From the NCBI GenBank assembly GCA_002029295.1, contig MZGW01000002.1, forward strand, positions 1-32,000: DNA of 32,000 nt. The letters run 5' to 3'. The notes below the pieces were generated by a model. The model had not been told where the DNA came from. It ran no database searches and worked only from the letters and a program-made list of their open reading frames with translations. Numbering within the stretch: position 1 is the stretch's first letter; each line of letters begins with the position of its first letter. Source of the stretch: Alkalithermobacter paradoxus. Lineage in GTDB: Bacteria; Bacillota; Clostridia; Peptostreptococcales; Peptostreptococcaceae. Position numbers and translations under genes: made by a program. Below are positions 6,830-13,863 of this stretch, one piece after another.

Positions 6830-8045
6830 ACAACTCATCCCCGCTGAATATAACCCAAGGAAGGATTTAAAACCGGGTGATCCGGAATATGAGAAACTTA
6901 AACGCTCCCTTGAGGAGTTTGGATATGTAGAACCCGTAATATGGAATAAGACCACAGGCAGAGTCATCGGAGGTCATCAGCGTTTGAAAATCCTGCTGAG
7001 TATGGGCATGGATGAGATAGAATGCGTAGTTGTTGAAATGGATGAGCAAAAGGAGAAGGCGCTGAACATTGCACTAAATAAAATAAGTGGTGATTGGGAT
7101 AAAGACAAATTAGCACTTCTCATCACGGACTTAAATGCTTCAGACTTTGATGTGTCTTTGACAGGTTTTGACCCAGGAGAGTTGGACGATCTTTTCAAGG
7201 ATTCCCTTAAGGATAATATAAAAGAAGATGATTTCGATGTAGACAGCGAGCTGAAAAAGCCCGCTGTTTCGCATTTAGGGGATGTTTGGCTACTTGGGCA
7301 GCATCGATTAGTCTGCGGAGACAGTACAAAGAAAGACACCTTTAATGTCTTGATGGATGGGAAAACTGCTAATTTGGTAGTTACGGACCCTCCATATAAT
7401 GTTAACTATGAAGGCACTGCTGGAAAAATCAAAAATGACAATATGGCTAACGAAGCGTTCTACGATTTCCTGCTTGCAGCATTTCAGAACACCGAAGCAG
7501 CGATGGCAAAGGACGCTTCTATTTATGTATTCCATGCGGATACCGAAGGACTCAATTTTAGAAGAGCATTCTCCGATGCAGGATTTTATCTTTCCGGTAC
7601 TTGTATTTGGAAAAAGCAGTCCCTTGTTCTTGGTCGCTCTCCTTATCAGTGGCAGCATGAACCTATTCTCTTTGGGTGGAAAAAGAAAGGCAAGCATAAC
7701 TGGTATTCCGATAGAAAGCAGACCACCATCTGGGAATTTGAGAAACCGAAGAAAAACAGTGATCATCCTACGATGAAACCTGTTGCACTTGTGGCCCACC
7801 CTATTTTGAATTCAAGCCTTTCTAATTGTATCGTGCTTGATCCTTTTGGAGGTTCAGGAAGTACACTGATTGCTTGTGAGCAGACAGATAGAATCTGCTA
7901 CACCATTGAACTGGATGAAAAGTACTGTGATGTCATTGTGAAAAGGTATATTGAGCAAGTTGGAAACTCAGACAGTGTGTTTCTCTTAAGAGATGGTTCG
8001 AAAATCAGATATTGTGACCTGCCGGACGTTGCTACCGCCGATTAA
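6804..8045 (+). CDS. ParB-like/DNA adenine methyltransferase fusion
   Basis: DNA methyltransferase using S-adenosylmethionine, 413 residues. The N-terminus (about 1-125) is a ParB/Srx-like domain with PAEYNPRKD, GYVEPVIWNK and GGHQRLKILL. The catalytic half has motif IV DPPY at 195-198 and, further C-terminal, the cofactor motif I DPFGGSGST at 346-354. That order (IV before I) is the beta class, so N6-adenine or N4-cytosine methylation; DPPY favours adenine. Start ATG 6804 has GGCGGTGG about 6 bases upstream and lies inside the metK end. No restriction endonuclease is adjacent, so it is an orphan modification enzyme, possibly protecting phage DNA or changing host gene expression. The recognition sequence is unknown. 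Confidence 0.92.
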   Translation: MLIEKIKTKQLIPAEYNPRKDLKPGDPEYEKLKRSLEEFGYVEPVIWNKTTGRVIGGHQRLKILLSMGMDEIECVVVEMDEQKEKALNIALNKISGDWDKDKLALLITDLNASDFDVSLTGFDPGELDDLFKDSLKDNIKEDDFDVDSELKKPAVSHLGDVWLLGQHRLVCGDSTKKDTFNVLMDGKTANLVVTDPPYNVNYEGTAGKIKNDNMANEAFYDFLLAAFQNTEAAMAKDASIYVFHADTEGLNFRRAFSDAGFYLSGTCIWKKQSLVLGRSPYQWQHEPILFGWKKKGKHNWYSDRKQTTIWEFEKPKKNSDHPTMKPVALVAHPILNSSLSNCIVLDPFGGSGSTLIACEQTDRICYTIELDEKYCDVIVKRYIEQVGNSDSVFLLRDGSKIRYCDLPDVATAD

Positions 8046-8095
8046 TGGAAGAGTCTTTTCTACAGAAAGATGTTCTAAATGACTTGATATTAACA

Positions 8096-8126
8096 GCCTT
8101 TAGAGTGATATATGTATGTACCGAAA
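8096..8126 (+). repeat. Leader repeat copy 1 (upstream of the virulence-related gene)
   Basis: Contains TTTAGAGTGATATATGTA followed by TGTACCGAAA. It matches 9234-9264 almost base for base, one T being missing in the CCTTT run. It lies 20-50 bases before the start of the 8147 gene and contains an ATG (8112) with AGAGTG just upstream, which opens a 14-codon reading frame. Confidence 0.75.
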
Positions 8127-8156
8127 ATAGAAAGGCGGTATGAAAAATGCAGATAA
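8112..8156 (+). CDS. Possible leader peptide (14 aa), overlapping the 8147 gene
   Basis: Reads M-Y-V-P-K-I-E-R-R-Y-E-K-C-R then TAA. The ATG at 8112 lies 4 bases after AGAGTG within the leader repeat. Its stop (8154-8156) lies beyond the downstream ATG at 8147, giving a 10-base overlap that would allow translational coupling. The second leader at 9251 encodes a peptide with the same MY-x-PK beginning. Whether it is translated cannot be judged from sequence alone. Confidence 0.35.
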   Translation: MYVPKIERRYEKCR

Positions 8157-8935
8157 ACTATAATGTCACAGGAGCAAAAAGAAAAGAGTTAGTCAATGCA
8201 ATCAGCCAAAAACTGAATGCTCCTGCAAGATATCTTGGAGCGCCTACATTTGCATATGAAGTGGCAGACTACAACATTGACAAAAACGGGGTAGTCAGAG
8301 GACCAGATAATTCTGAACTGGTTAATGATCTATTAGGCCTTCATAACTTTAAGGCGGTTACAGAAGAATTTGACACACCACTTCCAAAAGCAGAGCCTGT
8401 TCTTGAAAATATTCAAGTTCCCAATGAAGCGGCTCTTGGGGATAGGGTAAGTCCAAATAGTGATTACGAAGAACCTCCCGTATATAGCGAATCAGATGAA
8501 ACCGAAGAAACTGTTAATTTAATTATCCATATGCCGAGGGAGGGTTTTAGCGAAACTGCACTTGATAACCTAAAAGGATTGGTAGAAAGCAAAGAAACCC
8601 TTATAAAGAAAGCACTTGATACTGACTCTATTCCCATTATCGTAAATGAGGAATTTGTAACCTTCCCTTGGTTCCAAAGTGAGTGTTCCGCAGAGGAGGT
8701 TAAGGCTTATACCCACTTTGTAACAGCACTTTGTGAAATGGCAAAGAAACAGACCCGCGTCAACTCGACCGAGAAATCAGTGGAGAATGAAAAGTACGCT
8801 TTCCGTTGTTTCCTTCTAAGACTTGGCTTTATCGGTCCAGAATACAAAACAGAACGAAAAATTCTCCTCTCGAAACTGTCGGGTAGCTCTGCCTTCAAAA
8901 GCGGAAGTGCCAAGCATCAGGAGGTGAGTGAATAA
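8147..8935 (+). CDS. 'Virulence-related' phage/mobile-element protein, unknown function
   Basis: A 262-residue protein of a family usually labelled 'virulence-related protein' in Firmicutes prophages and mobile elements; no biochemical function is known to me. Seen: a conserved N-terminus (INYNVTGAKRKELVNAI, then YLGAPTFAYEV), an acidic low-complexity linker (about 85-125), a middle domain with NLIIHMPREGF, and a C-terminal module (213-250) with ENEKYAFR, RLGFIG and LSGSSA. The same C-terminal module ends the amidoligase two genes downstream (21 of 38 aligned positions identical). AAAGGCGG precedes ATG 8147. Its stop overlaps the next start (TAATG). The shared C-terminus and shared leader suggest it works with, or is acted on by, the amidoligase (inference). 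Confidence 0.75.
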   Translation: MQINYNVTGAKRKELVNAISQKLNAPARYLGAPTFAYEVADYNIDKNGVVRGPDNSELVNDLLGLHNFKAVTEEFDTPLPKAEPVLENIQVPNEAALGDRVSPNSDYEEPPVYSESDETEETVNLIIHMPREGFSETALDNLKGLVESKETLIKKALDTDSIPIIVNEEFVTFPWFQSECSAEEVKAYTHFVTALCEMAKKQTRVNSTEKSVENEKYAFRCFLLRLGFIGPEYKTERKILLSKLSGSSAFKSGSAKHQEVSE

Positions 8936-9162
8936 TGAATATCATTCACCCAGAAATGCTAAAGCAACTTAGAAGTTATTACACTCCAGGAACTCGTGTC
9001 ATGCTACTTAAGATGAATGACCCTTATACCAAGCTTCAGCCAGGAGATAAAGGTACGGTTACTAGCGTTGATGATATGGGAACTATCCACGTCAGTTGGG
9101 ATTCAGGCAGTTCCCTTGGAGTGGTTTTTGGAGAGGATTTATGCAAGAAAATCGAAGAATAA
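8935..9162 (+). CDS. DUF4314 family small protein
   Basis: A 75-residue protein resembling DUF4314: PGTRVMLLKMNDPYTKLQPG, then DKGTVTSVDDMGTIHVSWD and a GSSLGVVFGEDL end. The pattern of short beta strands suggests an SH3-like barrel. It shares one base with the preceding stop (TAATG), with AGGAGGTGAG inside the preceding gene as ribosome site, so it is coupled to the virulence-related gene. The family is usually found beside amidoligase genes in prophages; the role is unknown. Confidence 0.8.
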   Translation: MNIIHPEMLKQLRSYYTPGTRVMLLKMNDPYTKLQPGDKGTVTSVDDMGTIHVSWDSGSSLGVVFGEDLCKKIEE

Positions 9163-9204
9163 AAATACACATTTTAAGCCCAATATGGCAGTAAATATGT
9201 AGAT

Positions 9205-9232
9205 TTGTATTGCAGAATTGTCTTGCTATATA
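9205..9232 (+). promoter_or_regulatory. Candidate promoter for the amidoligase gene
   Basis: TTGTAT (9205-9210) and TATATA (9227-9232) are separated by 16 bases in the 135-base gap after the DUF4314 gene. Transcription would begin near 9240, inside the leader repeat. No equally good pair is seen before the first leader copy, so this is tentative. Confidence 0.3.
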
Positions 9233-9233
9233 A

Positions 9234-9264
9234 GCCTTTTAGAGTGATATATGTACATGCCGAA
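9234..9264 (+). repeat. Leader repeat copy 2 (upstream of the amidoligase gene)
   Basis: Contains TTTAGAGTGATATATGTA followed by CATGCCGAAA; second copy of the element at 8096-8126. CCTTT near the start can pair with AAAGG at the end (9263-9267) in RNA, and copy 1 has the same possibility (8097-8101 with 8131-8135). The embedded ATG at 9251 opens a 17-codon frame that runs into the amidoligase start. Confidence 0.75.
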
Positions 9265-9304
9265 AGGACAAACACACTTTAAAAGGAGCGAGACACGATG
9301 TTAA
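9251..9304 (+). CDS. Possible leader peptide (17 aa), overlapping the amidoligase gene
   Basis: Reads M-Y-M-P-K-G-Q-T-H-F-K-R-S-E-T-R-C then TAA at 9302-9304. The downstream ATG at 9298 is inside it (7-base overlap). The first five codons and the upstream AGAGTG match the leader at 8112, while the rest of the peptide differs. Preservation of the ATG, the first codons and the overlapping stop in both copies argues for a translated, coupling micro-ORF; proof would need expression data. Confidence 0.35.
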   Translation: MYMPKGQTHFKRSETRC

Positions 9305-10197
9305 GTGCAAAATTCGGGATTGAGATTGAATTTACAGGGATTACAAGGGAAAGGGCGGCTAGAGTCGCTGCAGAGTTTTTGCAAGGCATTTACAGTGAAG
9401 GCGGGACTTACTACGACACCAAGAAGGTAAAAACTTCAGATGGTCGAGTGTGGAAGTTTATGTACGATGGGAGCATCAACTGCCAAAGAAAAGAAGGTAG
9501 AAGAAAAGTAGCTGCAGGTAGAGATTATAGTGTTGAGCTGGTTAGCCCAATACTAACCTATCGGGAGGACATTGAAACTTTGCAAGAGCTAGTAAGAAAG
9601 CTTCGCAAAGCTGGAGCCTTTACAAATACATCTTGCGGAATTCACATTCATCTAGACGGTGCTGAACATACCCCACGAAGCATTCGAAACTTTGTAAATA
9701 TTATTGCAAGTAAAAATGACTTATTTTATAAAGCACTTCAGATTGCACCGCAGAGAATGAATTACTGCAAAAAGATGGACAGCATTTTGGTTGAGAAGAT
9801 AAACCGTAAAAAGCCTAGAACCATGAGACAAATTGAGGACATTTGGTACGAGGGCTACAGCGAGAGTAGAAACACTCATTACCACAACAGCCGCTACCAT
9901 TTCCTCAACCTTCACAGCTTTTTTACCGGAAACCATACAGTTGAACTTAGAGGGTTCAATAGCGAACTTCATGCAGGAAAGATAAGAAGCTACATTGTTC
10001 TAGCACTTGCCATCAACCACCAAGCCTTAACACAAAAGTGTGCATCAGCAAAGAAACCGCAGGTGGAAAACGAGAAATTTGCCATGAGAACCTATCTAAA
10101 CCGGATTGGTTTCATTGGGGATGAATTTGCAAACTGCAGAGAACATTTGACAGCAGCACTTTCGGGTTCAGCTGCATGGCGGTTTCGGGCGGCCTGA
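9298..10197 (+). CDS. GS-fold amidoligase (COOH-NH2 ligase family)
   Basis: A 299-residue member of the amidoligase family, glutamine-synthetase-like ATP-dependent ligases that form amide or peptide bonds. Seen: FGIEIEFTG at 6-14 (metal-binding glutamates), VELVSPILTY, the histidine motif SCGIHIHLDG with H116 and H118, and NHTVELRGFNSELHAGKI. These give the family's E...H-x-H...E/R pattern. The last ~40 residues (from about 257: ENEKFAMR, RIGFIG, LSGSAA) form an add-on that is also present at the end of the 8147 protein. AAAAGGAGCG precedes the ATG. Next to a gamma-glutamylcyclotransferase, as in the phage neighbourhoods reported for this superfamily; the substrate is unknown. Confidence 0.88.
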   Translation: MLSAKFGIEIEFTGITRERAARVAAEFLQGIYSEGGTYYDTKKVKTSDGRVWKFMYDGSINCQRKEGRRKVAAGRDYSVELVSPILTYREDIETLQELVRKLRKAGAFTNTSCGIHIHLDGAEHTPRSIRNFVNIIASKNDLFYKALQIAPQRMNYCKKMDSILVEKINRKKPRTMRQIEDIWYEGYSESRNTHYHNSRYHFLNLHSFFTGNHTVELRGFNSELHAGKIRSYIVLALAINHQALTQKCASAKKPQVENEKFAMRTYLNRIGFIGDEFANCREHLTAALSGSAAWRFRAA

Positions 10198-10235
10198 GCT
10201 GCCCCTAACCCACAAAGCTAAGAAGGAGGATTACA

Positions 10236-10694
10236 ATGAAGAATAAATTATATCTTGCCTATGGCTCCAACCTTAATCTAAAGCAAATGGCAGACAGATG
10301 CCCCACAGCGAAGGTGGTAGGAGCAAGTCAAATCAATGACCACCGCCTATTATTTCGAGGGGCACACGCGGGCGCTGTGGCGACAATCGAGCCTTTTGAG
10401 GGTGGCAACGTACCAGTTTTAGTTTGGGAGATTACACCGACCGATGAAGCGGCACTTGACCGTTACGAGGGATGGCCGTTCCTTTATCGAAAGGAAACAA
10501 TAAAAGTGAAGTTGGGAAGCAAAACCGTCAAGGCGATGGTCTACATCATGAATGATGGTAGACCGCTTGGACAGCCGAGTTGTTATTATTACAGTACAAT
10601 TTTAGAAGGCTATAAGAGTGCGGGCTTCGATGTGGAAATCCTGCGCAAAGCTACAACTGATTCAATAGAATCGGAGGAGGTAGCCAATGAATGA
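10236..10694 (+). CDS. Gamma-glutamylcyclotransferase (AIG2/GGCT family)
   Basis: A 152-residue GGCT-fold enzyme, predicted to release 5-oxoproline from gamma-glutamyl amines or peptides. Seen: LYLAYGSNLN at 4-13 (substrate-binding loop YGSN), a central WEITPTDEAALDRYEG whose glutamate (E80) matches the family's catalytic Glu, and FLYRKETIKV. AAGGAGGA precedes the ATG. It ends overlapping the next gene by 8 bases. Its position right after the amidoligase suggests the two build and cleave, or trim, the same gamma-glutamyl-type linkage (inference). Confidence 0.88.
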   Translation: MKNKLYLAYGSNLNLKQMADRCPTAKVVGASQINDHRLLFRGAHAGAVATIEPFEGGNVPVLVWEITPTDEAALDRYEGWPFLYRKETIKVKLGSKTVKAMVYIMNDGRPLGQPSCYYYSTILEGYKSAGFDVEILRKATTDSIESEEVANE

Positions 10695-10875
10695 GATAAT
10701 TAAGCAACAAATCCTTTCCATCCGAGAAAGTGGAGTCACAAATATGTTTGATGTGGACCGAGTACAGTATGAGGCAAATGAACGAGGGTTTTATGAATTG
10801 GTAGTCTATTTAATAGACCATAAAGCAGAATATGCCCATTTCATACTGACGGGTGAAGTGGATATAAAGAAATAA
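10687..10875 (+). CDS. DUF5049 family small protein
   Basis: A 62-residue protein with IKQQILSIRESGVTNMFDVD and a YELVVYLIDHKAEYAHFILTG C-terminal half, matching my recollection of DUF5049, a small family of prophage cargo regions. It starts at ATG 10687 inside the cyclotransferase gene, with GGAGGAGG just upstream. It is the last cargo gene; a hairpin follows at 10896 and then the large terminase. Function unknown. Confidence 0.75.
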   Translation: MNEIIKQQILSIRESGVTNMFDVDRVQYEANERGFYELVVYLIDHKAEYAHFILTGEVDIKK

Positions 10876-10895
10876 CTAAATCTAAATAGGATAGA

Positions 10896-10931
10896 GAAAA
10901 GGGCTTCATCTATAGGATTGAGGCTCTTTTC
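10896..10931 (+). terminator. Hairpin at the cargo/TerL boundary
   Basis: GAAAAGGGCTTCA (10896-10908) pairs over all 13 positions (three G-T wobbles) with TGAGGCTCTTTTC (10919-10931) around a 10-base loop. Only a short T-rich tail follows (the CTTTTC end of the stem, then TTATG), so termination may be partial. It separates the cargo from the large terminase gene. Confidence 0.5.
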
Positions 10932-10963
10932 TTATGTCCTTTTCCATAAAAGGGGCGGTATTT

Positions 10964-12568
10964 ATGCGGAAACTGAAGAAATATAAGCCGACCGCCTTTA
11001 TAGCTGAAGGGTCATATTACGATAAGGACGCTGCTGATTACGCTGTGGCTTTTATCGAAGCACTCTCCCATACGAAAGGTTCATGGGCAGGCAAGCCTTT
11101 TGAACTTATCGACTGGCAGGAACAAATTGTCCGTGATTTATTCGGTATCTTAAAACCTAATGGATACCGGCAGTTTAACACGGCTTATATAGAAATACCT
11201 AAAAAGATGGGAAAAAGCGAGCTTGCAGCAGCAATCGCACTTCTCCTCACTTGTGGAGATGGTGAAGAACGAGCAGAGGTATACGGTTGTGCCGCAGATC
11301 GCCAGCAGGCATCAATTGTATTTGAAGTAGCAGCCGATATGGTGCGGATGTGTCCAGCGCTGAATAAACGAGTGAAGTTGCTGGCTTCAACTAAACGACT
11401 GGTGTACCTGCCGACCAACAGCTTTTATCAGGTATTGTCGGCTGAAGCCTATTCAAAACACGGCTTCAATATACATGGTGTTGTTTTTGATGAACTTCAT
11501 ACTCAGCCAAATAGGAAACTATTTGATGTTATGACAAAAGGGTCTGGTGATGCGAGAACCCAACCGCTATATTTTCTTATCACCACTGCAGGGACGGATA
11601 CCCAGAGTATCTGCTATGAAACACACCAAAAAGCGGTTGATATTATTGAGGGCAGAAAATACGATCCTACTTTTTATCCCGTAATCTACGGTGCCAAAGA
11701 AGAGGATGATTGGACTGATCCTAAAGTATGGAAGAAAGCAAATCCAAGCTTAGGAATTACAGTAAGTATCGATAAAGTTAGAGCCGCTTGTGAAAGTGCA
11801 AAGCAGAACCCTGCTGAGGAAAATAGCTTTCGACAGCTGCGTCTGAACCAGTGGGTTAAGCAATCTGTCCGTTGGATGCCAATGGCAAAGTGGGATGCCT
11901 GTGCGTTTCCAGTAAAACCAGAGAGCCTTGAAGGTAGAGTATGCTATGGAGGACTTGATTTATCCTCTACCACTGACATTACAGCCTTCGTGCTGGTGTT
12001 CCCACCGGAAGATGAAACAGATAAATATACCGTTCTCCCGTATTTTTGGATGCCGGAGGATAATATTGACCTCCGAGTTCGACGAGACCACGTGCAATAC
12101 GACCTTTGGGAGAAGCAAGGCTATATTTTAACCACCGAGGGAAATGTAGTCCATTATGGATACATTGAAAAATTCATTGAAGAACTGGGGGAAAAGTACA
12201 ACATTCGAGAGATTGCTTTTGACCGCTGGGGCGCTGTTCAGATGGTGCAAAATCTTGAAGGGTTAGGCTTTACTGTAGTTCCTTTCGGTCAAGGTTTTAA
12301 AGATATGTCACCACCTACAAAGGAACTTATGAAGCTGACATTAGAAGAAAGAATAGCACACGGCGGGCATCCAGTACTACGGTGGATGATGGATAACATC
12401 TATATAAAAACAGATCCGGCTGGAAATATAAAACCGGACAAGGAAAAAAGTACAGAAAAAATAGATGGAGCAGTGGCAACTATTATGGCACTCGACCGCG
12501 CCATCCGCTGTGGACCAGGTAATAGTGGAGACTCGGTGTATGACGAGAGAGGTTTAATAATTCTATAA
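10964..12568 (+). CDS. terL: Phage terminase large subunit
   Basis: ATPase and nuclease of the DNA packaging motor, 534 residues. Seen: P-loop IPKKMGKSE (P79 to S85), Walker B VVFDELHTQPN with D176-E177, the coupling-like TTAGT segment, and in the nuclease half GGLDLSSTTD (D332), EIAFDRWGA and a final KIDGAVATIMALDRA with the late acidic residue. These fit the HK97/P27-paired large terminases. The start is ATG 10964 with AGGGGCGG 5 bases upstream; an in-frame ATG at 10934 touches the hairpin and lacks a site. It is separated from terS by the cargo. Confidence 0.96.
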   Translation: MRKLKKYKPTAFIAEGSYYDKDAADYAVAFIEALSHTKGSWAGKPFELIDWQEQIVRDLFGILKPNGYRQFNTAYIEIPKKMGKSELAAAIALLLTCGDGEERAEVYGCAADRQQASIVFEVAADMVRMCPALNKRVKLLASTKRLVYLPTNSFYQVLSAEAYSKHGFNIHGVVFDELHTQPNRKLFDVMTKGSGDARTQPLYFLITTAGTDTQSICYETHQKAVDIIEGRKYDPTFYPVIYGAKEEDDWTDPKVWKKANPSLGITVSIDKVRAACESAKQNPAEENSFRQLRLNQWVKQSVRWMPMAKWDACAFPVKPESLEGRVCYGGLDLSSTTDITAFVLVFPPEDETDKYTVLPYFWMPEDNIDLRVRRDHVQYDLWEKQGYILTTEGNVVHYGYIEKFIEELGEKYNIREIAFDRWGAVQMVQNLEGLGFTVVPFGQGFKDMSPPTKELMKLTLEERIAHGGHPVLRWMMDNIYIKTDPAGNIKPDKEKSTEKIDGAVATIMALDRAIRCGPGNSGDSVYDERGLIIL

Positions 12569-12618
12569 ATTTCAATGATTGTTTGTGGTGTAATTCTTTC
12601 AATTTGGAGGTGAGGCCT

Positions 12619-13863
12619 ATGAATTTATTAAAAGGACTGTTTCGTTCAAGGGACAAACCGCAAAACCGTGTGGGTAGCGCATTTTCCTTCCTATTCGGCG
12701 GTACATCATCTGGCAAAACAGTAAATGAGCGTACTGCAATGCAAGCAACAGCGGTGTATGCCTGCGTAAGAATACTAGCTGAAGCTATTGCTGGACTGCC
12801 ACTACATGTATATAGATATCGTTCTGATGGAGGTAAAGAAAAGATTCCTTTCCACCCTTTGTATTACCTTCTTCATGATGAACCAAATCCAGAGATGACT
12901 TCATTTGTGTTTCGAGAAACACTGATGAGTCATCTTTTACTTTGGGGTAATGCTTATGCACAGATAGTTCGAAATGGTCGTGGCCAGGCAATTGCGCTTT
13001 ATCCCCTACTTCCTAACAAGATGGAAGTAAGTCGAGCATCAAATGGTGAACTGGTTTATACCTACTACCGGGATACAGACGAAAGTGGCCTGAATCCAAA
13101 GGGAGGCTATGTCACACTTCGCAAAGATGATGTACTTCACATACCAGGTTTAGGTTTTGATGGACTCATTGGCTATAGCCCTATTGCTATGGCAAAAAAT
13201 GCAATCGGTATGTCACTTGCTACTGAAGAGTACGGTGCGGCATTCTTTGCTAATGGAGCCAATCCCGGCGGTGTGCTGGAGCACCCGGGAGTAATTAAAG
13301 ACATACAGAGAGTGAAGGATAGCTGGAATAGTGCTTACCAAGGCACAGCTAAGGCACATAAAATCGCTGTATTGGAAGAGGGCATGAAGTTTCAAGCCAT
13401 CGGTATACCTCCAGAACAGGCTCAGTTTTTAGAAACACGGAAATTTCAAATCAATGAGATTGCAAGGATTTTCCGTGTGCCTCCCCATATGGTGGGAGAT
13501 CTTGAGAAATCTAGCTTCTCTAATATCGAGCAGCAGTCTTTGGAGTTTGTAAAATACACTCTCGATCCGTGGGTGGTGAGATGGGAGCAAAGTCTCCAGC
13601 AATCGCTTATTTTGCCTTCTGAGAAAACATCAGTATTCATCAAGTTCAATTTAGATGGTCTGCTGCGCGGCGATTATCAAAGCCGAATGAATGGCTATGC
13701 TATTGGGCGGCAAAATGGCTGGATGTCAGCTAATGATATCCGTGAATTGGAGGACATGAACCGTATCCCAGCTGAGGAAGGTGGCGATTTATATCTGGTT
13801 AACGGAAATATGACGAAATTGGCTGACGCAGGAGCGTTTGCCAAAACCGAAGGAGGTCAGTAA
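12619..13863 (+). CDS. Phage portal protein, HK97 family
   Basis: Forms the dodecameric ring at one capsid vertex through which DNA enters. 414 residues, usual length. Seen: AVYACVRILAEAIAGLPLHV near 40-60, a LLWGNAYAQIVRNGRG segment, DVLHIPGLGFDGLIGYSP and a C-terminal ANDIRELEDMNRIPAEEGGD, all typical of HK97-type portals. The start is ATG 12619 with GGAGGTGAGG just upstream; the in-frame ATG at 12583 lacks a site. The stop is directly followed by the protease start. Confidence 0.95.
   Translation: MNLLKGLFRSRDKPQNRVGSAFSFLFGGTSSGKTVNERTAMQATAVYACVRILAEAIAGLPLHVYRYRSDGGKEKIPFHPLYYLLHDEPNPEMTSFVFRETLMSHLLLWGNAYAQIVRNGRGQAIALYPLLPNKMEVSRASNGELVYTYYRDTDESGLNPKGGYVTLRKDDVLHIPGLGFDGLIGYSPIAMAKNAIGMSLATEEYGAAFFANGANPGGVLEHPGVIKDIQRVKDSWNSAYQGTAKAHKIAVLEEGMKFQAIGIPPEQAQFLETRKFQINEIARIFRVPPHMVGDLEKSSFSNIEQQSLEFVKYTLDPWVVRWEQSLQQSLILPSEKTSVFIKFNLDGLLRGDYQSRMNGYAIGRQNGWMSANDIRELEDMNRIPAEEGGDLYLVNGNMTKLADAGAFAKTEGGQ

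Noticed and set aside
7308-7799. Minus-strand open frame in the methyltransferase
   Set aside because: It is opposite the DPPY motif region and has no start signal.
10187-10204. GC-rich hairpin over the amidoligase stop codon (GGGC...GCCC)
   Set aside because: It has an internal mismatch and no T run; too weak to call as a terminator or control element.
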